This document shows positions 8,237 to 16,781 of a stretch of 64,000 bases of DNA, one piece after another. The translations under genes and the position numbers were made by a program. Origin of the DNA: Paracoccus litorisediminis (lineage in GTDB: Bacteria > Pseudomonadota > Alphaproteobacteria > Rhodobacterales > Rhodobacteraceae); assembly GCF_009711205.1 (NCBI RefSeq), contig NZ_WMIG01000022.1, forward strand, positions 1-64,000. Reading direction: 5' to 3'. Each line of letters starts with the position of its first letter. Positions within the stretch are counted from its first letter, which is position 1. The notes beneath the pieces were generated by a model, which saw only the letters and a program-made list of their open reading frames with translations, had not been told where the DNA came from and did not search any database.

Positions 8237-9775
8237 ATGATCAGTGCGACAACCCGGCGCGCCATCGACCGCGTGAAGCAGAACATCGCCGAGGACGGCG
8301 TGCTGTCGATCCGCGGCATCCGCAAGGAATTTCCCGGCGTGGTGGCGCTGGATGATGTGCAGCTGAAGATCCGCCCCGGCAGCGTTCATGCCCTAATGGG
8401 CGAGAATGGCGCAGGCAAGTCCACGTTGATGAAGATCATTGCGGGCATCTATCAGCCCGATGCCGGTGAAATTCTTCTGCGCGGCCAGCCGGTGACGCTG
8501 AAATCGCCGCTGGATGCGCTGGAGCAGGGCATCTCGATGATCCATCAGGAACTGCTGCTGATGAATCCGATGACGGTCGCCGAAAACATCTGGATCCGGC
8601 GCGAGCCGAAGACCCGCTTTGGCCTGATCGACCATGCCCGGATGGCGGCGATGACGCAGGAATTGTTCGACCGGCTGAACATCCGGCTGAACCCCTTGGC
8701 GCAGGTCGCCGACCTGACCGTCGCGCAAAAGCAGATGGTCGAGATCGCCAAGGCGGTCAGCCACAATTCCGACGTGCTGATCATGGATGAGCCAACCAGC
8801 GCCATCACCGAATCCGAAGTGGCGCATCTGTTCGCGATCATCCGCGACCTGCGCCAACAGGGCGTCGGCATCGTCTACATCACCCACAAGATGAGCGAGC
8901 TTTTCGAGATCGCGGATGAATTCACCGTTTTCCGCGATGGCAAATATGTCGGCACGCATAATGCCAGCGATGTGACCCGCGACGACATCATCCGCATGAT
9001 GGTCGGACGCGAGATCACCGACATGTTCCCGAAAGTGGACTGCCCCATCGGTGATGTCGTGCTGGAGGTCAGGAACCTGACCCTGCCCGGCGTCTTCGAC
9101 GATATCAGCTTTCAATTGCGCAAGGGCGAGATCCTTGGGCTGGCCGGGCTGGTCGGCTCGAAACGCTCAAACGTGGCCGAGGCGATCTTTGGCGTGCATC
9201 CCGCCGCCTCGGGCGAAATTCTGATCGACGGCAAGGCGGTCCAGATCAGCAGTCCCAAGGCCGCCATGGAACATGGCCTTGCCTTCCTGACCGAGGATCG
9301 CAAGGAAACCGGCTGCTTTCTGGTTCTCAACTGTCTGGAAAACATCCAGTCGGCCCTGATCACCCGCGACCATGTCAAGGCGGGCTTCATCGACCAGAAA
9401 ACGGTGACGAAGCTGGCTGAGGATATGGCAGCCAAGCTGCGGGTCAAGACGCCGAACCTGAACGAGACGGTCGAGAACCTGTCCGGGGGCAACCAACAGA
9501 AACTTCTGATCGCGCGCTGGCTGCTGACCCGGCCGCGCATCCTGATCCTAGATGAGCCGACGCGCGGCATCGATGTCGGCGCGAAATCCGAAATCCACCG
9601 CCTGATCACGCAGCTTGCCGGACAGGGCGTCGCCGTCCTGATGATCTCGTCCGAACTGCCCGAGGTTCTGGGCATGTCCGACCGGATCATGGTCATGCAC
9701 GAAGGCCATGTCTCGGGCTTCCTTGATCGCGCCGAGGCGGATCAGGTCCGGGTCATGGAACTGGCTGCCAGGTAA
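8237..9775 (+). CDS. iatA: Inositol ABC transporter, ATP-binding protein (two ABC domains)
   Basis: A 512-residue duplicated ATPase of the RbsA/AraG class. The N-terminal domain has Walker A GENGAGKST (about residues 55-63), the family-typical variant signature LTVAQ, and Walker B LIMDEPTSA. The C-terminal domain has the usual degenerate Walker A (GLVGSKRSN), a proper LSGGNQQK signature and Walker B LILDEPTRG. This asymmetry is normal for the family. It powers import through the downstream permease and lies between binding-protein and permease genes. Confidence 0.9.
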   Translation: MISATTRRAIDRVKQNIAEDGVLSIRGIRKEFPGVVALDDVQLKIRPGSVHALMGENGAGKSTLMKIIAGIYQPDAGEILLRGQPVTLKSPLDALEQGISMIHQELLLMNPMTVAENIWIRREPKTRFGLIDHARMAAMTQELFDRLNIRLNPLAQVADLTVAQKQMVEIAKAVSHNSDVLIMDEPTSAITESEVAHLFAIIRDLRQQGVGIVYITHKMSELFEIADEFTVFRDGKYVGTHNASDVTRDDIIRMMVGREITDMFPKVDCPIGDVVLEVRNLTLPGVFDDISFQLRKGEILGLAGLVGSKRSNVAEAIFGVHPAASGEILIDGKAVQISSPKAAMEHGLAFLTEDRKETGCFLVLNCLENIQSALITRDHVKAGFIDQKTVTKLAEDMAAKLRVKTPNLNETVENLSGGNQQKLLIARWLLTRPRILILDEPTRGIDVGAKSEIHRLITQLAGQGVAVLMISSELPEVLGMSDRIMVMHEGHVSGFLDRAEADQVRVMELAAR

Positions 9776-9790
9776 AAAGGGGGGAACCCG

Positions 9791-10810
9791 ATGAATACCC
9801 AAACCATCCCTGCCAATGCGAGCGCCGCGGGCCAAAGACGTCTGCCAGCCGAGGTCAACATCCTGATGGTCCTTGTGGGCATCGCGCTGGTCTTCGAAAT
9901 CCTTGGCTGGATCTTTCAGGGGCAGAGCTTCCTGTTCTCATTGAACCGGCTCAAGATCATGATCCTGCAGGTCTCGGTCATCGGCATCATCGCAGTGGGG
10001 GTGACGCAGGTCATCATCTCGGGCGGGATCGACCTGTCGTCGGGGTCCGTCGTGGGCGCGGTGGCAATGGTCGCGATGTCGGTGGCGCAGGTCTCCAGCT
10101 ATGCCCGCGCCGTCTATCCGGCGCTGACCGATCTGCCGATGATCGTGCCGCTGCTGGTCGGGCTGTCCTTTGGCGCGCTGGTCGGCTTCATCAACGGCTG
10201 GCTGATCGCCTATACCAAGATCCCGCCCTTCATCGCCACCTTGGGCACGATGGTCACCGTCCGCGGCTTTGCCAAGTGGTACACCAAGGGCCAGCCGGTC
10301 AGCTTCCCGACCGAGGGCTTCGCGGCGCTTGGCAAGGGCATGATGCCGGTGGTGATCTTCATCCTGGTCGCCCTCGTGTTCCATATCGCGATGAAATACA
10401 CCCGCTACGGCAAGTTCACCTATGCCATCGGCGCGAATGCTCAGGCCGCCCGCGTGTCCGGCATCAATGTCGAACAGCACCTGGTCAAGGTCTATGTCAT
10501 CGCCGCGATGCTGGCCGCCTTGGCCGGGATGGTGGTGGCGGCGCGCGGTCAGACCGCGCAGGCCGGGATGGGCTTGGCCTATGAGCTTGACGCCATCGCC
10601 ATGGCCGTGATCGGCGGCGTGTCGCTGAATGGCGGGCGCGGCTCGGTCCTTGGGACGGCGATCGGGATGATCATCTTTGGTGTCATCATCTCGGGTTTCA
10701 CCTTCCTGCGGCTGGACGCCTATTATCAGGAAATGATCAAGGGCGTGATTATCGTCGCCGCCGTGGTGGCCGATGTCCACCGCCAGCGCAAGCGCCGCAA
10801 GACCAGCTGA
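9791..10810 (+). CDS. iatP: Inositol ABC transporter, permease
   Basis: A 339-residue hydrophobic protein of the RbsC/BPD_transp_2 family with about eight to ten transmembrane segments. It shows the conserved GGIDLSSGSVVG motif near residue 77 and the GGVSLNGGRGSVLGT motif near residue 274 that contacts the ATPase. The start has a GGGGGGAA ribosome binding site, 15 bases after iatA. It forms the membrane channel of the presumed myo-inositol importer. Confidence 0.9.
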   Translation: MNTQTIPANASAAGQRRLPAEVNILMVLVGIALVFEILGWIFQGQSFLFSLNRLKIMILQVSVIGIIAVGVTQVIISGGIDLSSGSVVGAVAMVAMSVAQVSSYARAVYPALTDLPMIVPLLVGLSFGALVGFINGWLIAYTKIPPFIATLGTMVTVRGFAKWYTKGQPVSFPTEGFAALGKGMMPVVIFILVALVFHIAMKYTRYGKFTYAIGANAQAARVSGINVEQHLVKVYVIAAMLAALAGMVVAARGQTAQAGMGLAYELDAIAMAVIGGVSLNGGRGSVLGTAIGMIIFGVIISGFTFLRLDAYYQEMIKGVIIVAAVVADVHRQRKRRKTS

Positions 10811-10846
10811 CCCAGACCTTCTCTAGCCTTCGTCGTTCCTCCCCCT

Positions 10847-10895
10847 GCGGGCGGGGTGCTCCTCCCTGCCGAAAGCTGACCCCGCCCGCTTTTTT
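10847..10895 (+). terminator. Rho-independent terminator after iatP
   Basis: A perfect 10-bp stem GCGGGCGGGG/CCCCGCCCGC (10847-10856 and 10880-10889) is followed directly by six T residues (10890-10895). It separates the transporter genes from the catabolic genes beginning at 10917, so the catabolic genes either read through or use a promoter close by. Confidence 0.75.
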
Positions 10896-10916
10896 CTTTC
10901 TCTGAAAGGCCCCCTC

Positions 10917-11816
10917 ATGCGCATCGCGATTGACCCTTTCATGCACCGCCATCTGCCGCTGGAGCAGATCCCGGCCAAGGTCCGCGAGTTGGGCTATGAC
11001 TGGATCGAGCTTTCCCCGCGCGGCGATTTCCTTGAATGGTTCAAGGCCCCCCGTGTCTTTCCCGACCGCATCAAGTCTTTGAAAAAGGCGCTGAAGGACG
11101 AAGGCGTCGGCATTGCCAGCCTGCTTCCGATGTATCGCTGGGCCAGCAACGATGAAGTCGAACGCCAAGCGGCGGTGAAGCACTGGAAACGCGCCATCGA
11201 AATCGCCGTCGAACTGGGCGTCGACACCATGAACAGCGAATTCGGCCGCGGCCCGCATCCCGACAAGGGCTCCTGCTACTGCTGCCATACCGGCAGCATG
11301 ATCGAGACCTGCGAGGATGCCTGGTGGCGCAGCATGGAAGAACTGGTCCCGATCCTTGAGCGCGAGGGGATCAACCTGCATGTCGAGCCGCACCCCGAGG
11401 ATTGGTGCGAGACGCTGCAACCCGCGCTCGACATCATCCGCACCGTGAACAGCCCGCGGGTGAAGTTCCTCTATTGCGCGCCCCATACTTTCTATTTCGG
11501 CGACGACACCCGCGCCATGCTGCGCGAGGCGGCCAACGTTCTGGCCCATGTCCATGTCGGCGACACCTTCAACCACAAGGCCAGTTCGGGCCTGCGCTAC
11601 ATCCTGAACCCGCCCGGCACGCAGGCCCGCGTTCACCAGCATCTGAATATCGGTCAGGGCGAAGTGCCTTGGGATGATTTCTTCGGGACGCTGGCCGAGA
11701 TCGGCTTTGACGGGATCATGACCGCCTGCGTCTTCGCCTGGGAAGACAAGGCAGACCAGTCCGGCCGCTTCATGCGGGCCGAAATGCAAAAATACATCGA
11801 TCAATATTGGAAATGA
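10917..11816 (+). CDS. IolH-like sugar phosphate isomerase/epimerase (TIM barrel)
   Basis: A 299-residue AP-endonuclease-2-fold TIM barrel. Segments such as MRIAIDPFMH at the start, SMEELVPILEREGI and HVEPHPEDWCE in the middle, and FNHKASSGLRYILNPPG near the C-terminus resemble the IolH group found in inositol operons. The metal-binding glutamate, histidine and aspartate residues expected for the fold are present. IolH has no firmly established reaction. This gene opens the catabolic part of the locus, 10 bases before the inositol dehydrogenase. Confidence 0.75.
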   Translation: MRIAIDPFMHRHLPLEQIPAKVRELGYDWIELSPRGDFLEWFKAPRVFPDRIKSLKKALKDEGVGIASLLPMYRWASNDEVERQAAVKHWKRAIEIAVELGVDTMNSEFGRGPHPDKGSCYCCHTGSMIETCEDAWWRSMEELVPILEREGINLHVEPHPEDWCETLQPALDIIRTVNSPRVKFLYCAPHTFYFGDDTRAMLREAANVLAHVHVGDTFNHKASSGLRYILNPPGTQARVHQHLNIGQGEVPWDDFFGTLAEIGFDGIMTACVFAWEDKADQSGRFMRAEMQKYIDQYWK

Positions 11817-11826
11817 GGCCCAGAAC

Positions 11827-12837
11827 ATGACTGTCAGAATTGGTGTCATCGGCACCGGAGCCATCGGCCGCGATCACGCCCGCCGCATCCAGCATGTCCT
11901 GTCGGGCGGCACGATCGTCGCGCTGAGCGACGTGAACCGCGCCTCGGCCGAGGCGGTCCGCGCCGACATCGCCCCCGACGCCACAGTCTACGCCACCGGG
12001 CAAGAGCTGATCGCCGCCCCCGATGTCGATGCGGTTCTGGTGACCAGCTGGGGCACTACGCATGAGGAATACGTGCTGGCCGCCATCGCCGCCGGCAAGC
12101 CCTGCTTCTGCGAAAAACCGCTCGCGACCACGGCAGATGGTGCGAAACGCATCGTTGATGCCGAGGTGGCGCATGGCAAACGTCTGGTGCAGGTCGGCTT
12201 CATGCGTCGCTATGACGAAGGCTATGTCGCGCTGAAAAAGGTCGTGGACACACGCATCGGCGCGCCGATCATGGTCCATGCCGCGCATCGGAACCCAACC
12301 GTGCCGGAAGCCTATGTCACCCCCATGGCCATCCACGACACCCTGATCCATGAAATCGACGTGTTCCGCTGGCTGCTGGATGACGACTATGTCTCGGCCC
12401 GCGTGACCTTCCCGCGTTCCTGCGCGCGGACCCATGCCAAGCTGCGCGATCCGCAGATCGTGACCCTGACCACCGCCAAGGGCACGGTCATCAACACCGA
12501 GGTCTTCGTGAACTGCCATTACGGCTACGATATCCAATGCGAGGTCGTGGGCGAGGACGGGATCGCGAAACTGCCCGAGCCGGTCTCGATCCGGATGCGG
12601 TTGGATGCGAAACTGCAAAACGACATCCTCACCGACTGGAAGGACCGTTTCGTCGCCTCCTACGATGTCGAGTTGCAGGATTTCCTGAAGGCGGCAGCCC
12701 AAGGCACGGCCAGCGGTCCGACCTCATGGGATGGCTACATGGCCGCCGTCACCTCGGATGCCTGCGTCGCGGCGCAAGAGGTCGAGGGGCAATCCGTGCC
12801 GATCACCCTGCCCACCCGTCCCGCCCTTTACGCCTGA
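11827..12837 (+). CDS. iolG: Inositol 2-dehydrogenase (Gfo/Idh/MocA family)
   Basis: A 336-residue oxidoreductase with an N-terminal Rossmann motif GVIGTGAIGRDHARR (residues 6-20) and the catalytic-lysine motif EKPLA near residue 98. The DTLIHEIDVFRWLL segment near residue 175 carries the conserved Asp and His of IolG. It should oxidise myo-inositol to 2-keto-myo-inositol with NAD+, the first catabolic step. It sits between the IolH-like and IolI-like genes with 10-base gaps. A second Gfo/Idh protein follows two genes later; this one is the better IolG match. Confidence 0.85.
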   Translation: MTVRIGVIGTGAIGRDHARRIQHVLSGGTIVALSDVNRASAEAVRADIAPDATVYATGQELIAAPDVDAVLVTSWGTTHEEYVLAAIAAGKPCFCEKPLATTADGAKRIVDAEVAHGKRLVQVGFMRRYDEGYVALKKVVDTRIGAPIMVHAAHRNPTVPEAYVTPMAIHDTLIHEIDVFRWLLDDDYVSARVTFPRSCARTHAKLRDPQIVTLTTAKGTVINTEVFVNCHYGYDIQCEVVGEDGIAKLPEPVSIRMRLDAKLQNDILTDWKDRFVASYDVELQDFLKAAAQGTASGPTSWDGYMAAVTSDACVAAQEVEGQSVPITLPTRPALYA

Positions 12838-12846
12838 GGTCAGCTT

Positions 12847-13644
12847 ATGCGTTTCGCCATGAACCATATCGCCGCGCCGAAACTTTCCCTTGAGGAATTC
12901 TTCGCCATGGCGCGCGCGCTCGGCGCGACCGAGGTCGAGATCCGCAACGACCTGCCCGATGTGGTCGGCACGCGAAGCCCTGCCGAGGTCAAGGCGGCGG
13001 CGGATGCGGCCGGGGTCACGATCATCTCGATCAACGCGCTTTATCCGTTCAACCTGTGGTCGGGCGACCTGCCCGACCGGGCCTTGGCCATGGCCGATTA
13101 CGCCGCCGCCTGCGGGGCCAAGGCGCTGGTCATGTGCCCGCTGAATGACGGCCGCAAGGTTCCTCATTCGCAGGTGGTCGCGGCGCTGGATGCGTTGAAA
13201 CCCATCCTGAAATCGCGCGGGCTGACCGGGCTTGTCGAGCCGCTGGGCTTTCCGATCAGCTCGCTTCGGACCAAGGCCGAGGCCATCGCCGCGATCACGG
13301 AAACCGGCGATGACGGCACCTTCCGGCTGGTCCATGACACCTTCCACCACCACCTTGCCGGGGAAACCCAATTCTATCCGCGCCGGACCGGCCTTGTGCA
13401 TATCTCGGGCGTGACCGATCCGACGGTTTCGGTGGCCGAGATGCTGGACCCGCATCGCGTGCTGGTCGACGGCTCCGACCGGCTGGAGAATGTCGCACAG
13501 ATCCGCGCGCTTCTGGCAGGCGGCTATGAGGGGCCGTTCAGCTTCGAGCCCTTCGCGCCCGAGGTGCATGCCCTGCCCGACCCGCAATCGGCCTTGGCTG
13601 ACAGCATGGCGGGCATCCGCGCGCAACTGGAGCAGCCCGCATGA
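12847..13644 (+). CDS. IolI-like TIM-barrel isomerase
   Basis: A 265-residue protein of the sugar phosphate isomerase/epimerase fold. It shows FAMNHIAAPKLSLEEFF at the start, VEPLGFP near residue 132 and HDTFHHHLAGE near 164, which supply Glu, His and Asp metal ligands. Location next to iolG suggests a 2-keto-myo-inositol isomerase (IolI) or a related epimerase, allowing entry of other inositol stereoisomers. That is inference. Its stop overlaps the start of the next gene by four bases (ATGA), showing operon coupling. Confidence 0.7.
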   Translation: MRFAMNHIAAPKLSLEEFFAMARALGATEVEIRNDLPDVVGTRSPAEVKAAADAAGVTIISINALYPFNLWSGDLPDRALAMADYAAACGAKALVMCPLNDGRKVPHSQVVAALDALKPILKSRGLTGLVEPLGFPISSLRTKAEAIAAITETGDDGTFRLVHDTFHHHLAGETQFYPRRTGLVHISGVTDPTVSVAEMLDPHRVLVDGSDRLENVAQIRALLAGGYEGPFSFEPFAPEVHALPDPQSALADSMAGIRAQLEQPA

Positions 13645-14753
13645 GCCGCGCGATGCCCCAGAAATCCCTTGGCGTCGCGCTGATCGGCACTGGCTTCATG
13701 GGCAAATGCCACGCCATGGCATGGCGCACGGTCGCCGCCACCTTCGGCGCCGCGCATCCCCGGCTGGAGGTGCTGTGCGACATGCCCGAGGATCGCGCCA
13801 GCGCCTATGCCGCGCAATTCGGCTTTGCCCGTGCGACAGCCGACTGGCAAGCGGCGGTCAGTGATCCGGAGGTGGATGTGGTCTCGATCACCACGCCGAA
13901 CGGCATGCACCGACCCATGGCCGAGGCGGCCTTGCGGGCGGGCAAGCATGTCTGGCTGGAAAAGCCGATGGCACTGACGCTGGCGGATGCACAGTCCATG
14001 GCCGATCTGGCTGCAGAGCATCCGGGGCAGGTCACGATCCTTGGCTATAACTACCTGCGCTCGCCCGCGTTTCAGGCGGCGGTCGGGCTGGTGCAATCCG
14101 GCGCAATCGGCCAGCCCCATGCCTTTCGCGGTGTCTATGACGAGGATTATTCCGCTGACCCCGACCTGCCTTGGTCGTGGCGGATGACCCATGCCGAGGG
14201 GGGATTGGGTGCACTTGGCGATCTGGGCTGCCATCTGGTCAGCCAGATGGTCGCGCTGATGGGACCAGTGGCCGAGGTGACGGCGCAGACCCAGATCTCG
14301 ATCCCGACACGCCCCTCGCCCGAGGGGGCAAAGCCGGTCGAGAATGAGGATTCTGCGCTGGCACTGCTGCGGTTTTCCAGCGGCGCGCAGGGCTCTTTTG
14401 CGACCTCGCGCGTCGCGAGCGGCCGAAAATGCCGGCTTCAATGGGAGGTTCATGGCGCGGATGGGACCATCGTCTTCGATCAGGAAAACATGAACCAGCT
14501 TTGGGTCCACCGGACCGGAGAGGCCGGGTTCACCCGCCACCTTACCGGCCCGGATCAGCCCGATTTCGCCGCCTTCTGCCCCGCGCCGGGCCATAATTTC
14601 GGCTTCAACGAACAGAAGGTGATCGAGGCGCGCGATCTGGTCTCGGCCATAGCCGGGGGGCCGCCCTGCGGTCCCGATTTCGCGGCCGGGCTGCAGATCG
14701 AGCGCGTCATCCATGCCATGGCGGCCTCGAACGGTCGCCCGGTGCAATTGTGA
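13641..14753 (+). CDS. Gfo/Idh/MocA-family dehydrogenase, likely inositol-stereoisomer specific
   Basis: A 370-residue protein with Rossmann motif ALIGTGFMGKCHAMA (about residues 13-27), EKPMAL near residue 108, and a GALGDLGCHLV segment carrying the conserved Asp and His. Its length and motifs are closer to scyllo-inositol dehydrogenases and MocA-type proteins than to classical IolG. It may feed scyllo-inositol or an inositol derivative into the pathway. It lies in an unbroken operon between the IolI-like gene and iolC. Exact substrate is not decidable. Confidence 0.75.
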   Translation: MSRAMPQKSLGVALIGTGFMGKCHAMAWRTVAATFGAAHPRLEVLCDMPEDRASAYAAQFGFARATADWQAAVSDPEVDVVSITTPNGMHRPMAEAALRAGKHVWLEKPMALTLADAQSMADLAAEHPGQVTILGYNYLRSPAFQAAVGLVQSGAIGQPHAFRGVYDEDYSADPDLPWSWRMTHAEGGLGALGDLGCHLVSQMVALMGPVAEVTAQTQISIPTRPSPEGAKPVENEDSALALLRFSSGAQGSFATSRVASGRKCRLQWEVHGADGTIVFDQENMNQLWVHRTGEAGFTRHLTGPDQPDFAAFCPAPGHNFGFNEQKVIEARDLVSAIAGGPPCGPDFAAGLQIERVIHAMAASNGRPVQL

Positions 14754-14761
14754 GGAACAAG

Positions 14762-16684
14762 ATGACCAAGACCCTTGATGTGATCACCATCGGGCGCGCG
14801 GGCGTCGATCTTTACGGCGCGCAGATCGGCGGGCGGCTGGAGGATATGGGCAGCTTTCGCAAATATATCGGCGGCTCGCCCACGAATATCGCCTGCGGGA
14901 CCGCGCGGCTGGGGCTGAAATCGGGCCTGATCACCCGCGTCGGTGACGAGCATATGGGCCGCTTCATCCGCGAGCAGCTGGCCCGCGAGGGGGTGGATAC
15001 GCGCGGCGTCATCACCGACCCCGAGCGCCTGACCGCGCTGGTCATCCTGGGCATCCGCGACGAGGACCAGTTTCCGCTGATCTTCTATCGCGAGAATTGC
15101 GCCGATATGGCGCTTTGCGAGGATGACATTGACGAAGCCCTGATCGCCCAGACCCGCAGCGTGTTGGCGACCGGCACCCATCTGTCGAACCCGCGGACTG
15201 AGGCTGCGGTGCTGAAGGCCCTGACCCTTGCCCGCAAGCATGGCGCGAAGACGGCGCTGGACATCGATTATCGCCCGAACCTGTGGGGCGTGGCGGGGCA
15301 TGGCGCGGGCGAAAGCCGCTTTGTCGAAAGCGCGCGGGTCACGCAAAAGCTGCAATCGACGCTGCATCTGTTCGACCTGATCGTCGGCACCGAGGAGGAA
15401 TTCCACATCGCCGGCGGCACAAGCGACACCATCGCCGCCCTGCGCGCCGTCCGCGCCGTCAGCGCGGCGACGCTGGTCTGCAAACGCGGCGCCAAGGGCG
15501 CGGTGGCCTTTGCCGGAGACATCCCCGACAGTCTGGACGCGGGCGAAAGCGGCCCCGGTTTCCCGATCGAGGTCTTCAACGTGTTGGGCGCGGGGGATGG
15601 CTTCTTTTCGGGGCTGATGAAGGGCTGGCTGGACGGCGAAAGCTGGCCCAAGGCCTTGGAATATGCCAATGCCTGCGGGGCTTTTGCGGTCAGCCGCCAT
15701 GGCTGCACCCCGGCCTATCCGTCGCTGGCGGAGCTGGAGTTCTTCCTGAAGCGCGGCGTGATCCGGCCTGACCTGAGAAATGACGAGGCTCTGGAGCAGA
15801 TCCACTGGTCGACCAATCGCCATCGGCGTGTCGGCGGGGATTGGTCGCAGATGCGGGTCTTTGCCTTTGACCACCGAATGCAGCTTGAGCAAATGCCGGG
15901 CTATACGCTGGAAAAGGGCGGTGCCTTCAAGGAGCTTTGTCTGCAAGCCGCGATGAACGTCGCGGACGGGCAGCCCGGTCATGGCATTCTGTGCGACAAT
16001 CGGATCGGGCGGCGGGCACTACACCGGGCCTCGGGCTCGGGGTTGTGGATCGGGCGGCCTTGCGAGGATCCCGGCTCGCGTCCCTTGCGGCTAGAGCCGG
16101 AGCTGGGCCCGGATTGCGGGGCCTTGGGCGAATGGGCACGCGAGAACGTGGTCAAGGTGCTGTGCTTCTGCCACCCTGACGACGATGCCCCGACGCGCGC
16201 CGCTCAAGAGGCCGAGGTCAAGCGCCTGTTCACCGCCGCGCGCCGCAACGATCTGGAATTCCTGCTGGAAATCATTCCGTCGAAGGTCGGGCCGGTCGAT
16301 GACATGACCAGCGCCACCCTGATCCGGCAGTTCTATGCGGCGGGGATCTGGCCCGATTGGTGGAAGCTGGAGCCGATGCGGACGCGGGCCGGATGGGCCA
16401 ATGCCATTGCCGCGATCGAGGAGAACGACCCCCATACCCGCGGGATCGTGGTGCTGGGGCTGGATGCGCCCGAGGCCGAGCTGGCCGCCAGTTTCGAGGT
16501 CGCGGCGGGCTTCGATCTGGTCCGGGGCTTTGCCGTCGGGCGGACGATTTTTGGCGAGGTGGCGCGGCGCTGGTTCGCGGGCGAGATCGCGGATGAGGCC
16601 GCCGTGACCGAGATGGCCCAGCGTTTTGCCCGGCTTTGCGGCATCTGGGACCGGGCGCGCGCTGCGGCGCAGGTGGCGGCATGA
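14762..16684 (+). CDS. iolC: 5-dehydro-2-deoxygluconokinase fused to a DUF2090 aldolase-like domain
   Basis: A 640-residue two-domain protein. Residues 1 to about 320 are a PfkB-family sugar kinase with the GGSPTNIA substrate motif near residue 36 and the ATP/catalytic motif GAGDGFFSG near 275. Residues from about 335 to the end form a DUF2090 domain with the aldolase-like AFDHRMQLEQMPG start. The kinase makes 5-dehydro-2-deoxy-D-gluconate 6-phosphate; DUF2090 is thought to supply the following aldolase step (IolJ role). The ATG at 14762 has a GAGGAAC ribosome binding site; a GTG at 14750 is also in frame but less likely. This fusion is common in alphaproteobacteria. Confidence 0.88.
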   Translation: MTKTLDVITIGRAGVDLYGAQIGGRLEDMGSFRKYIGGSPTNIACGTARLGLKSGLITRVGDEHMGRFIREQLAREGVDTRGVITDPERLTALVILGIRDEDQFPLIFYRENCADMALCEDDIDEALIAQTRSVLATGTHLSNPRTEAAVLKALTLARKHGAKTALDIDYRPNLWGVAGHGAGESRFVESARVTQKLQSTLHLFDLIVGTEEEFHIAGGTSDTIAALRAVRAVSAATLVCKRGAKGAVAFAGDIPDSLDAGESGPGFPIEVFNVLGAGDGFFSGLMKGWLDGESWPKALEYANACGAFAVSRHGCTPAYPSLAELEFFLKRGVIRPDLRNDEALEQIHWSTNRHRRVGGDWSQMRVFAFDHRMQLEQMPGYTLEKGGAFKELCLQAAMNVADGQPGHGILCDNRIGRRALHRASGSGLWIGRPCEDPGSRPLRLEPELGPDCGALGEWARENVVKVLCFCHPDDDAPTRAAQEAEVKRLFTAARRNDLEFLLEIIPSKVGPVDDMTSATLIRQFYAAGIWPDWWKLEPMRTRAGWANAIAAIEENDPHTRGIVVLGLDAPEAELAASFEVAAGFDLVRGFAVGRTIFGEVARRWFAGEIADEAAVTEMAQRFARLCGIWDRARAAAQVAA

Positions 16685-16702
16685 GCGGGTCGGATCAAGG
16701 GG

Positions 16703-16766
16703 AAGGGGCTCTGCCCCTCTTGGCCTGCGGCCAATTCACCCCGGGATATTTGGGCAAGAAAGAAGC
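16703..16766 (+). repeat. Intergenic hairpin plus GATATTT element, copy 1
   Basis: Between iolC and iolD are two adjacent small hairpins (AGGGGC/GCCCCT at 16704-16718 and TTGGCC/GGCCAA at 16720-16734). They are followed by CACCCCGGGATATTTGGGCA and AAGAAAGAAG. A similar hairpin-CACCCC-GATATTT-AAGAAAGAA block occurs between iolE and iolB. From memory, such elements are frequent in Rhodobacterales intergenic regions. Function is unknown. Confidence 0.65.
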
Positions 16767-16781
16767 AGGCGGAGGACAGGC

